Source: Actinomycetes bacterium (GTDB lineage Bacteria; Actinomycetota; Actinomycetes; Propionibacteriales; Propionibacteriaceae). Taken from it: a stretch of DNA of 59,481 nucleotides. A program made the position numbers and the translations under genes. The notes beneath the pieces were generated by a model that worked only from the letters and a program-made list of their open reading frames with translations, was not told the origin of the DNA and ran no database searches. Of the stretch, positions 45,012 to 52,405 are shown piece after piece. Each line of letters starts with the position of its first letter. Position 1 is the first letter of the stretch. The stretch spans positions 1 through 59,481 of the forward strand of contig JAEVYS010000004.1 of assembly GCA_023392635.1 (NCBI GenBank). The letters run 5' to 3'.

Positions 45012-45764
45012 TCAGGCGTGTGCGGGCAGCGGGAGGTGCAGAGGCGGTTCGTCCCAGCCGAGACGGGAGAGCTCGGACGCGCTCGCCGCGGAAGCGACCA
45101 CGGTGACGCCGTACCGACTGAGCGTGCGCAGGGACTCCCAGACCAGCCTGCGGCCGTCGGTGTCGTGCAGGGCGTCGATGTCGTCGACGACCACCAGATC
45201 CGGCCTGCCCAGGAGCGCGAGGGCCAGGCGCAGTTGGAGGTTCGCCACCTCGTCGAGTTCGTGGACGAGCTGGCGCGCCCGCGGCACCGGACTGCGCCCG
45301 AAGACGCCAGCGCACAGTTCGGCAACGGCCGCGTCGTCCGGGGTACGCACGATGCGGTACCAGGGCGCCAGCCACGCCTGCCGCTCTCGGACGGTCGCTG
45401 CGACGCTGACCTCCTCGTCCAGGTCATCCAGACCGTGGATCCCCACCGCGGCGCTGCGCCGCTGGACGGCTGCCGTCCGGCCGGGGAGCCGGCGTCCGAG
45501 CACCACGAGGTCCGATCCGCGGTTGGGCCTCATTCGTCCGACGAGGGTGAGCAGCAGGGAGGTCTTGCCCGTGCCCGCCCCGCCCGTCACGAGGGTGACC
45601 GTGCCCGGCGCAAGGTCGAGGTCGACCGGCCCGTAGACGCGACCGCGTCTCCCGTCCAGCTGGAGGTGTCGTGCACGAACCGCCGGCACGGGGGTGGCCT
45701 CGCGCGGCAGCTGGTCCATCAGGAGAACGCTCGCCTCTTCAATCACTCCGTCAGAGTAATTCAT
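45012..45764 (-). CDS. ABC-type ATPase with degenerate signature and Walker B
   Basis: A 250-residue ATP-binding protein. Walker A is intact (GGAGTGKT, residues 61-68, Lys67). In place of the LSGGQ signature it has LDEVANLQLRLALAL. Walker B reads LVVVDDID (~189-196), so the catalytic Glu of normal ABC ATPases is Asp here. ATP binding is likely but hydrolysis may be slow or used for switching. It stands first in the operon with the YhgE/Pip protein (27 bases downstream) and TetR. The start at ATG 45764 directly follows a palindrome and has no ribosome binding site; Met16 (MDQLPRE) is an alternative start. Confidence 0.88.
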   Translation of the reverse strand: MNYSDGVIEEASVLLMDQLPREATPVPAVRARHLQLDGRRGRVYGPVDLDLAPGTVTLVTGGAGTGKTSLLLTLVGRMRPNRGSDLVVLGRRLPGRTAAVQRRSAAVGIHGLDDLDEEVSVAATVRERQAWLAPWYRIVRTPDDAAVAELCAGVFGRSPVPRARQLVHELDEVANLQLRLALALLGRPDLVVVDDIDALHDTDGRRLVWESLRTLSRYGVTVVASAASASELSRLGWDEPPLHLPLPAHA

Positions 45765-45774
45765 ACTGACCAGT
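45765..45774. promoter_or_regulatory. Palindrome touching the ABC-like ATPase start
   Basis: ACTG-AC-CAGT lies immediately upstream of the ATG at 45764, in the 51-base gap between two divergent genes. It could be the operator of the TetR at the end of the operon, covering the promoter or the start codon. The arms are only four bases, so chance is possible. Confidence 0.4.
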
Positions 45775-45802
45775 CATTACAAATAGATGGGGCGAGGGTC
45801 GC

Positions 45803-45815
45803 TAGAGTCGCGCTC
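45803..45815 (+). promoter_or_regulatory. -10 box placed for a leaderless transcript
   Basis: TAGAGT at 45803-45808 is followed by seven bases and the ATG at 45816, the same geometry as at 40511. No good ribosome binding site is seen, fitting a leaderless message. No clear -35 was found at normal spacing. Confidence 0.45.
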
Positions 45816-46580
45816 ATGCGCGCACTGATCACGGGCGGGACGTCGGGACTCGGGGCGGCGTTCGCGCGCGCCCTCGCCAGCCGGGGCGATGACCTCGTCC
45901 TCGTCGCCCGCGACGAGCCCCGGCTGCACGCGTTCGCGGAGGAGTTGCGCGCGGCGCACGGCGTCGAGGTGGACGTGCTCAGGGCGGACCTCGCCGTGAA
46001 GGACGACCTGATGGCGGTGGCCCGGGTCGTGGAGAGCAGGGACCGGCCGATCGACGTGCTGGTGAACAGCGCCGGCTTCGGCGTCCACCGCAAGCTGCTG
46101 GACCCGGGCGTCGAGGGCCACGCCTACGCCCTCGACGTGATGTGCTACGCGATCCTCGTGCTCAGCGGCGCGGCCGGGCGGGCGATGCGGATGCGGGGAC
46201 GGGGCCAGATCGTCAACCTGTCCTCGATCGCCGGCTGGACGATGCAGGGCCACTACTCCGCGATCAAGGCCTGGGTGCGCTCCTACTCCGAGAGCCTCGC
46301 CAACGAGCTGCGGGGAACGGGCGTCCGGGTCACGGTGGCCTGTCCCGGCTGGGTGCGCACCGAGTTCCACGAGCGCGCGAACATCCGCACAACCGCCATC
46401 CCGGCCTGGGTGTGGCAGGACGCCGATCCCGTCGTGGCGAGCATCCTGGCGGACGCGGCGAAGGGCCGCATCGTCAGCATCCCCGGCGCGGGATGGAAGA
46501 TCGCCCGACTGGGTCTGAAACTGGCCCCGACCGCCGCCGTCCGCGCGGTCTCCCGTGCCCTCGTGCGCAGCCGGGACTGA
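45816..46580 (+). CDS. SDR-family reductase, first gene of the ether-lipid locus
   Basis: A 254-residue short-chain dehydrogenase/reductase. The cofactor loop is TGGTSGLG, with NSAG and the active-site Ser (VNLSSIAG) and YSAIK (Tyr/Lys) motifs. Members of this COG0300-type group reduce beta-keto or dihydroxyacetone-phosphate-type carbonyls with NADPH. Placed 68 bases before alkyl-DHAP synthase, a role as alkyl/acyl-DHAP reductase is plausible, as in fungal Ayr1, but this is inference. It is probably leaderless (TAGAGT seven bases before ATG). The membrane-like C-terminus (GWKIARLGLKLAPTAAVR) may tether it to the membrane. Confidence 0.9.
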   Translation: MRALITGGTSGLGAAFARALASRGDDLVLVARDEPRLHAFAEELRAAHGVEVDVLRADLAVKDDLMAVARVVESRDRPIDVLVNSAGFGVHRKLLDPGVEGHAYALDVMCYAILVLSGAAGRAMRMRGRGQIVNLSSIAGWTMQGHYSAIKAWVRSYSESLANELRGTGVRVTVACPGWVRTEFHERANIRTTAIPAWVWQDADPVVASILADAAKGRIVSIPGAGWKIARLGLKLAPTAAVRAVSRALVRSRD

Positions 46581-46648
46581 CGGTACGCTGCCTGAGCCCG
46601 CCCTGCCCGGATCACGCACGCCTCGCCGACCACCCAAGGACCGCACAG

Positions 46649-48415
46649 ATGGCTGACAAATCGCTCAACCGCGACACTTCGGCGCTGGACCCCGAGCTGT
46701 GGGGACACCGGTGGGGCTACCGCGACACCAGGCTGATCGTCTTTCCCGACCAGGCCGTGGAGATGACCGGGTCGCGCTACAACCTGTGCGGCTTCCAGAT
46801 GCCGTTCCTGGTGCCGTTCGTGAGCAGGGAACTGGGCGTCACCTTCGACTTCTCCGCGCCCCGGCCGCTCACCGCCGAGCCGCGGGTCACCGGTGCGCGT
46901 CGCAACGAGGGCTTCCTCGCCGGACTGGCCGCAGGGCTTCGTCCCGACCAGTACACGGCCGACGATGCCGCGCGGCTGCTGCACAGCCACGGCCAGACCA
47001 CCACCGAGGAGGTTTCCCGGGTCCTGTACGACAACCTCGACCGCAGCGTCGACCTCGTGGTGTGGCCCGAGTCCGACGAGGACTGCCAGGCCCTGGTCGG
47101 GCTGGCGGCCGAACACGACGTGTGCCTGATCCCGTTCGGTGGCGGGACCAACGTGAGCAGCGCCCTGCTCGTCCCCGCGGCTGAGACTCGGATGGTCGTG
47201 TCGGTGGACACCCGGCGGATGAACCGCGTCCTCTCGGTGAACCGCGCCACCAGGACGGCCAGCGTGCAGGCCGGCATCACCGGCACGCAGCTGGAGGAGG
47301 AACTCGCCAGGGAGGGCCTGACCTGTGGACACGAGCCCGACAGCTCCGAGCTGTCCACCCTCGGCGGCTGGATCGCCACCAACGCCAGCGGCATGAAGAA
47401 GAACCGCTACGGCAACATCGAGGACCTGGTCGAGAACGTCACCCTGGTCACCCCCGTCGGCATCGTCGAGCAGTGCTACGCCACGCCGCGGCAGGCGTCG
47501 GGCATCCAGCTTCAGAAGGCGCTGTTCGGCAGCGAGGGCAACCTCGGGCTGATCACGAAGGCCGTCATCCACGTGCAGGATCTGCCGGAGGTCAAGAAGT
47601 ACGGCTCGGTGATCTTCCGCGACTGGCGCACCGGCGTCGCCTTCATGGAGGCGTTGAACCGCACCGGCACCCGTCCAGCGAGCATCCGCCTGGTCGACAA
47701 CCTGCAGTTCCGGCTCGGCCAGTCGCTGAAGCCGCGACCCACCCGCACCTCCAGCGTGAAGAGCAGGCTCGAGCAGACGGTGGTCACCCGCATCAAGGGG
47801 TTCGACACCCACACCATGGTGGCGGCGACCATCGTGTTCGAGGGAACGGCGGCGGAGGTCGCACTCCAGGAGAAGGTCGTCGCGGAGACCGCGAACCGTT
47901 TCGGCGGGATGCAGGGCGGTTCGGCCAACGGTGAGCGGGGCTACATGCTCACCTACGCCATCGCCTACCTTCGCGACTTCCTGGCTGACTACTACGTGAT
48001 CGGTGAGACCTACGAGACCACCGTGCCGTGGGACCGCATCCACGACGTCTGCGCGGCGGTCGACCGTATGGCCAGGTCCGAGCACGAGCGGCTCGGGTTC
48101 CCGGGCAAGCCGTTCACGTCGCCCCGGATCACCCAGCTGTACCACAGCGGGGTCTGCATCTACTTCACCCACGGGCTGTCCCACCACGGGATCGAGGACG
48201 GCGATGCCAAGTTCGCCGAGATGGAGCGCAACATCCGCACGGCGATCATGGACGCCGGCGGATCGATCTCGCACCACCACGGCGTCGGCAAGCTGCGCCG
48301 TCACGTCGTCGGACGAGTGGCCTCCCCCGAGACCGTGGACGCCGTGAAGGCGCTGAAGACCGCCGTCGACCCCCAGAACGTCTTCGGCGTCGGCAACAAC
48401 ATCTTCGCCGGCTGA
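46649..48415 (+). CDS. agpS: Alkyldihydroxyacetonephosphate synthase
   Basis: A 588-residue FAD enzyme that replaces the acyl chain of acyl-DHAP with a fatty alcohol, making the ether bond of ether lipids. The sequence closely follows the eukaryotic enzyme as I remember it: FGGGTNVSSAL and EPDSSELSTLGGWIATNASG bind FAD, GSEGNLGLIT is in the FAD fold, and the active site has Tyr in ITQLYHSGVCIYF and the triple His in SHHHGVGKLR. The ATG at 46649 has AAGGA eight bases upstream. Next comes a probable fatty-alcohol-forming reductase, which would supply its second substrate. The acyl-DHAP-forming acyltransferase is not in the window. Confidence 0.93.
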   Translation: MADKSLNRDTSALDPELWGHRWGYRDTRLIVFPDQAVEMTGSRYNLCGFQMPFLVPFVSRELGVTFDFSAPRPLTAEPRVTGARRNEGFLAGLAAGLRPDQYTADDAARLLHSHGQTTTEEVSRVLYDNLDRSVDLVVWPESDEDCQALVGLAAEHDVCLIPFGGGTNVSSALLVPAAETRMVVSVDTRRMNRVLSVNRATRTASVQAGITGTQLEEELAREGLTCGHEPDSSELSTLGGWIATNASGMKKNRYGNIEDLVENVTLVTPVGIVEQCYATPRQASGIQLQKALFGSEGNLGLITKAVIHVQDLPEVKKYGSVIFRDWRTGVAFMEALNRTGTRPASIRLVDNLQFRLGQSLKPRPTRTSSVKSRLEQTVVTRIKGFDTHTMVAATIVFEGTAAEVALQEKVVAETANRFGGMQGGSANGERGYMLTYAIAYLRDFLADYYVIGETYETTVPWDRIHDVCAAVDRMARSEHERLGFPGKPFTSPRITQLYHSGVCIYFTHGLSHHGIEDGDAKFAEMERNIRTAIMDAGGSISHHHGVGKLRRHVVGRVASPETVDAVKALKTAVDPQNVFGVGNNIFAG

Positions 48416-48462
48416 GCCCGGCTCGGCGTTCCGGAGGGCCAACGGACATCTCCGCGGTGACT

Positions 48463-48483
48463 AGGTACCTTTCCCCACGTGGG
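48463..48483. promoter_or_regulatory. Two palindromes before the diiron-paralogue gene
   Basis: AGGTACCT (48463-48470) and CCCACGTGGG (48474-48483) are perfect inverted repeats three bases apart, in the 132-base gap before the TTG start at 48548. Both could be regulator sites or part of a hairpin boundary within the ether-lipid operon. No partner regulator is apparent. Confidence 0.4.
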
Positions 48484-48547
48484 CGGGCGGCCACGGGTGC
48501 GGCTTGGTCGCTAACGTGCCAAGCGAGCCAGACCTGAGGAGGCTGTA

Positions 48548-49384
48548 TTGACCCGGCCGGACGTCTTCACCGCCGAGCCTGCCACCCCACCGGTCGGCTT
48601 CAGTGTGCGCGAGTTCGCCCGGACGGCCCGCGGCAGCCATCGTGACCACCTGGAGCTGCCCGCCTACGAGTCGGCCCCCCTCGACCGCGACACGCTCGAG
48701 CTGGTCGCGATGCTGGCCCGGCTGGAGCGGGGAGCCCTGCGCTACCTGCGCAGCGTCCTGGTGACGCCGACGCACAAGGACGCCCGCGTCACCGGCTTCC
48801 TGGTCACCTGGGCCTTCGAGAAGTTCTGGGTGGCCGACGCCCTCGAGCGGGTCGTGGGGGCGCACCTGTCCTTCACGCCCCCACGGACGGGCACCCCGCG
48901 CCTGCGCGCGGCCCGGCGCGCGCTCGCCGAGAGGGTCGAGCCGATCCGCGAGTCGGTGGTGGCCAACCTCATCGGGGACGACGTCGTCGCCGTGCACTGC
49001 GCCGCGGGCGCGATCGACGAGTGGATCACGCAGGCGGCGGTCACACGGCTCGCGGCGGGCGCCGGCCATCCGGTCCTCACCCGCACGATCGGGCGGCTGC
49101 TGGAGGTGCGGAGCCGGCACGACACGTTCTTCACCCAGGAGGCCGCTGAACGGCTCGCGACGTCTCCGACCGCAGCCCGGCTCGCGCGACGCCGGCTCCG
49201 CCGCGCGACCTGGCCGCTCGGCTCGGCCGAGGAGCCACCCGGGCTCGTGCGGCGGCTCCTGGGCGGGTTGCTCGCCCCCTCCGACCTCGTGGCACTGGAC
49301 GCCCGCGTGCGGGCGCTCCCCGGCCTCGCGGGCCTCGACCTCGTGACGAGGGCGGTACGACGCGCGGAACGGTCGGCCCGGTGA
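48548..49384 (+). CDS. Ferritin-like/acyl-desaturase-like protein lacking metal ligands
   Basis: A 278-residue paralogue of the protein at 51597-52400; shared blocks include LRYLRSVLVTP(T/S)HK and GDD(V/F)VAVHxAxGAxxEW. The two ExxH metal motifs of that relative are gone: EEYWH has become EKFWV (Lys92, Val95), and ETRH has become RSRH (Arg188, His191 remains). Glu in LERGAL and DEW are kept. A diiron centre is therefore unlikely, and it may be a structural or regulatory partner of the intact relative. The TTG start at 48548 has GAGGAG nearby. The stop overlaps the next start (GTGA). It is 132 bases after agpS. Confidence 0.85.
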   Translation: MTRPDVFTAEPATPPVGFSVREFARTARGSHRDHLELPAYESAPLDRDTLELVAMLARLERGALRYLRSVLVTPTHKDARVTGFLVTWAFEKFWVADALERVVGAHLSFTPPRTGTPRLRAARRALAERVEPIRESVVANLIGDDVVAVHCAAGAIDEWITQAAVTRLAAGAGHPVLTRTIGRLLEVRSRHDTFFTQEAAERLATSPTAARLARRRLRRATWPLGSAEEPPGLVRRLLGGLLAPSDLVALDARVRALPGLAGLDLVTRAVRRAERSAR

Positions 49385-51597
49385 GCGTCGACCTCGGCAC
49401 CGCCGACATCCTGCTGACCGGCGGTACCGGCTTCGTCGGGCAGGCACTGCTCGAGCGCCTGCTCAGCAGCCATCCCGACACCACGATCCGCGTGCTCGCC
49501 CGTGCCAAGGCCACCGCCAGCGCCCGGGAGCGGGTGGAGAAGCTGCTGTGCCAGCCGGTCTTCTCGCGCTGGGTGGAGACGGTCGGCGAGGACGAGGCGC
49601 ACGCGCAGTTCGCACGCCGGGTGCAGGTCGTCGAGGGCGACCTCGGCGCGCTCGGCCCGCACCCCGAGCGGATCGAACTCGTGCTGCACAGCGCGTCCTC
49701 GGTGAACTTCGACGACCCGATCGATGCCGCGTTCGGCACCAACGTCACCGGGGTATCGCGGCTGTACCAGGCCCTCCTCGACGCCGGCGCCGACCCCCAC
49801 GTGGTCCACGTCTCCACCGCCTACGTCAACGCCGCCCGCAAGGGCCTGGTACGCGAGCGCCGCGTGCAGCACGACGTGGACTGGCGCGCCGAGGAGCAGG
49901 CCGCCGCGTCCGCACGCAGGCGGGTCGACGAGCTGTCCCGCTCCCCCGAGGTCCTGCGCCGGTTCCTCAAGCAGGCCCGGCTGGATGTGGGCAAGGTCGG
50001 TCCGCAGGCGGTCGCGGAGGCCGCCGAGTCCGCCCGGGTCGCCTGGGTGAAGCAGGAGCTGGTCGAGTACGGTCGGGCCCGCGCCGAGAGCCTGGGCTGG
50101 ACCGATGCCTACACCCTCACCAAGGCATTGGCCGAGCGCCTGGCCGAGGAGCTCTGGCTGGGCGCCGGCCGCAGGTTGTCGATCGTGCGTCCCTCCATCA
50201 TCGAGAGCGCGTTGCGCCACCCTTACCCCGGCTGGATCGACGGCTTCAAGGTGGCCGATCCGCTGATCGTCGCCTACGGGCGCGGGTACCTTCCCGAGTT
50301 CCCCGGGATTCCGGACAGCGTGCTCGACGTCGTGCCGGTCGACTTCGTGGTCAACGCCGTCCTCGCCGCCGCGGGCACTCCGGCGCCGCGTGACCGCGTC
50401 CGCTACTTCCACGTGGTGTCCGGCACCAGCAACCCGCTGCCGATCCACCAGATGTACGAGAACATCCGGTCGTTCTTCCTCGCCCACCCGATCCCCGGCG
50501 CGGACGGCCCGACGGCCGTGCCGGCGTGGCAATTCCCCGGCGGGATCCGCTTCGAGAGCGACCTCAAGCGCAAGGAACTCGGGGTGAGGCTGAGCGCAGC
50601 CACCCTGTCGCGGATGCCGACCTCGGCGCGATCGCGTGCGCTGGCCGACTCGCTCCACTCGGCGAGGTCGAAGCTGCGTTCGCTGCGGCGGTTCTCCGAG
50701 CTGTACAAGGCGTACGTGCAGAGCGAGGTGGTGTTCGACGACGCGGCCGCTCGGGAACTGGACGCGCTGGTCTCGACCGGACCGGCCGACGACACCGGGT
50801 TCGACGTCACCGCGATCGAGTGGGGCCACTACCTCCAGGACATCCACCTGCCCTCCATCACCAACCTGCCACGGAACGCTCCGTCCCGCGACGGGCGCGT
50901 GCGGGCGCCCAAGCCGCTCGTCACCGGCCCGGACGTGCTCGCGGTCTTCGACCTCGAGGGAACGGTCCTGCACGCCAACCTCGTGCAGCAGTACCTGTGG
51001 CTGCGCGACGCCGAGCGTGACCTGACCGCCGCACCGAGGGAGTTCACCAAGATCCTGGCCCTGCTCCCCCGCTACCTGGCGGCCGAGCGTCGCGACCGCA
51101 GCGAGTTCATCCGCAACTTCCTGCGGCTGCACAAGGGCATGCGCGTGGCTGACGTCGAGCGGTACGTCGCCGGGAGCGCCGGGCGAAAGCTGCGCGCCCA
51201 CCTGCTCGCCGACGCGCTCGCGCGGGTGGCGGAACACCGCGCGGCGGGCCACCACACCGTGCTGGTGACCGGGGCCGTGGACATGATCGCCGCGGTCGTC
51301 GCCCCCTACTTCGACACGGTCGTCGCCAGCGGCCTGCACGCCCGCGACGGCGTCCTGACCGGCTACCTGGCCGCCCCGCCGATCGTCGGCGAGGCACGTG
51401 CCGCCTGGCTCCAGCGCTACGCCGAGAGCAACGGCTTCGACCTGTCGAAGTCCTACGGATACGGGGACAGCCAGGCCGACACCTCCTGGCTGCGCCTGGT
51501 CGGGAACCCCGTGGCCGTGAACCCCGACCAGCGCCTCTACAGTTACGCGCGCAGCAGGCATTGGGACGTCGTGGAGTGGAAGCGCAGGGCCGGGTGA
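49381..51597 (+). CDS. Fatty-acyl reductase fused to HAD-IB-type domain
   Basis: A 738-residue fusion. The N-terminal part (~1-400) is an extended SDR of the male-sterility/fatty-acyl-CoA reductase type: TGGTGFVG (13-20) binds NADPH and YTLTK supplies Tyr244 and Lys248. It should reduce an acyl thioester, probably to the alcohol used by alkyl-DHAP synthase. The C-terminal part (~515-730) is an HAD-IB fold with FDLEGT (Asp524; Glu526 where an Asp is usual) and GDSQAD (Asp696). The swapped Asp suggests altered phosphatase activity. GTG 49381 overlaps the previous stop, and the stop overlaps the next start (TGATG), so three genes are coupled. Confidence 0.9.
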   Translation: MSVDLGTADILLTGGTGFVGQALLERLLSSHPDTTIRVLARAKATASARERVEKLLCQPVFSRWVETVGEDEAHAQFARRVQVVEGDLGALGPHPERIELVLHSASSVNFDDPIDAAFGTNVTGVSRLYQALLDAGADPHVVHVSTAYVNAARKGLVRERRVQHDVDWRAEEQAAASARRRVDELSRSPEVLRRFLKQARLDVGKVGPQAVAEAAESARVAWVKQELVEYGRARAESLGWTDAYTLTKALAERLAEELWLGAGRRLSIVRPSIIESALRHPYPGWIDGFKVADPLIVAYGRGYLPEFPGIPDSVLDVVPVDFVVNAVLAAAGTPAPRDRVRYFHVVSGTSNPLPIHQMYENIRSFFLAHPIPGADGPTAVPAWQFPGGIRFESDLKRKELGVRLSAATLSRMPTSARSRALADSLHSARSKLRSLRRFSELYKAYVQSEVVFDDAAARELDALVSTGPADDTGFDVTAIEWGHYLQDIHLPSITNLPRNAPSRDGRVRAPKPLVTGPDVLAVFDLEGTVLHANLVQQYLWLRDAERDLTAAPREFTKILALLPRYLAAERRDRSEFIRNFLRLHKGMRVADVERYVAGSAGRKLRAHLLADALARVAEHRAAGHHTVLVTGAVDMIAAVVAPYFDTVVASGLHARDGVLTGYLAAPPIVGEARAAWLQRYAESNGFDLSKSYGYGDSQADTSWLRLVGNPVAVNPDQRLYSYARSRHWDVVEWKRRAG

Positions 51598-52400
51598 TGG
51601 CCTTCGACATCGACCAGTACGCGGAGACCTCCGATGGCGTCACCTGGGAGGACCTCGACTTCGACGCGTTCGACACCGCCCCGTTGGGCGAGGACACGCT
51701 GCGCACCCTTCGTTACATGTGCAACGTCGAGTACCACACGGTCTGCTACCTGCGGGACCTGCTGGTGACCCCGTCCCACAAGGAGCGGGACGTCAACGCC
51801 TTCATGACGATGTGGAACCGGGAGGAGTACTGGCACGGCGAGGCGCTGGCCGCCGTGCTGGGCAGGCACGGGGTCACGGTCGACTACGACGAGGTGAAGG
51901 CGGCACGGGTCAAGCTGGAGTGGCGCGACAAGCTGGCTCCCCTGAAGCAGTCGATCATGGGCAACCTGGTCGGCGACGACTTCGTCGCCGTCCACATGGC
52001 CTGGGGGGCTGCGAACGAGTGGAGCGCGACGGCGGCCTACCGCCGGCTGGCCGAACTCGAGGACCACCCGGCCCTGTCACCGCTCCTGCAGCGCATCGGC
52101 CAGCAGGAGACCCGGCACACCGCGTTCTACGCCACGCAGGCTCGCAGGCGGCTGGAGAAGTCCGCGCTGGCCCGGAAGCTGACGCGTCTGGCACTGGCGA
52201 GGGCCTGGCGTCCGGTCGGCTCGTCGATCTCGGAGGCCGCCGACCTCGACCACGTCATGAAGCACCTGTTCGACGGTCCCGCCGGCCTGGCCGAGCTGCG
52301 ACGGATCGACGCCAACATCGCCCGCCTGCCCGGCATGGACGGCCTCACGATCTTCGAGACGGCGCTGCGCCGCCACGGCATGGACTGGCCCGAGCGCTGA
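51597..52400 (+). CDS. Ferritin-like diiron protein resembling acyl-ACP desaturase
   Basis: A 267-residue helical protein with a full diiron ligand set: Glu45, Glu77 and His80 (in EEYWHG), Glu141 (in NEW), and Glu171 and His174 (in QETRH). EExxHG and ExRH match the two metal motifs of soluble acyl-ACP desaturases as I know them. It probably oxidises a lipid chain, for example by desaturation or hydroxylation of an acyl or alkyl lipid, using O2. The start overlaps the fusion-gene stop (TGATG), and it is the last gene of the ether-lipid unit, five bases from the convergent pyruvyltransferase gene. A role in making plasmalogen-like vinyl ethers is possible but unproven. Confidence 0.87.
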   Translation: MAFDIDQYAETSDGVTWEDLDFDAFDTAPLGEDTLRTLRYMCNVEYHTVCYLRDLLVTPSHKERDVNAFMTMWNREEYWHGEALAAVLGRHGVTVDYDEVKAARVKLEWRDKLAPLKQSIMGNLVGDDFVAVHMAWGAANEWSATAAYRRLAELEDHPALSPLLQRIGQQETRHTAFYATQARRRLEKSALARKLTRLALARAWRPVGSSISEAADLDHVMKHLFDGPAGLAELRRIDANIARLPGMDGLTIFETALRRHGMDWPER

Positions 52401-52405
52401 TCCGC

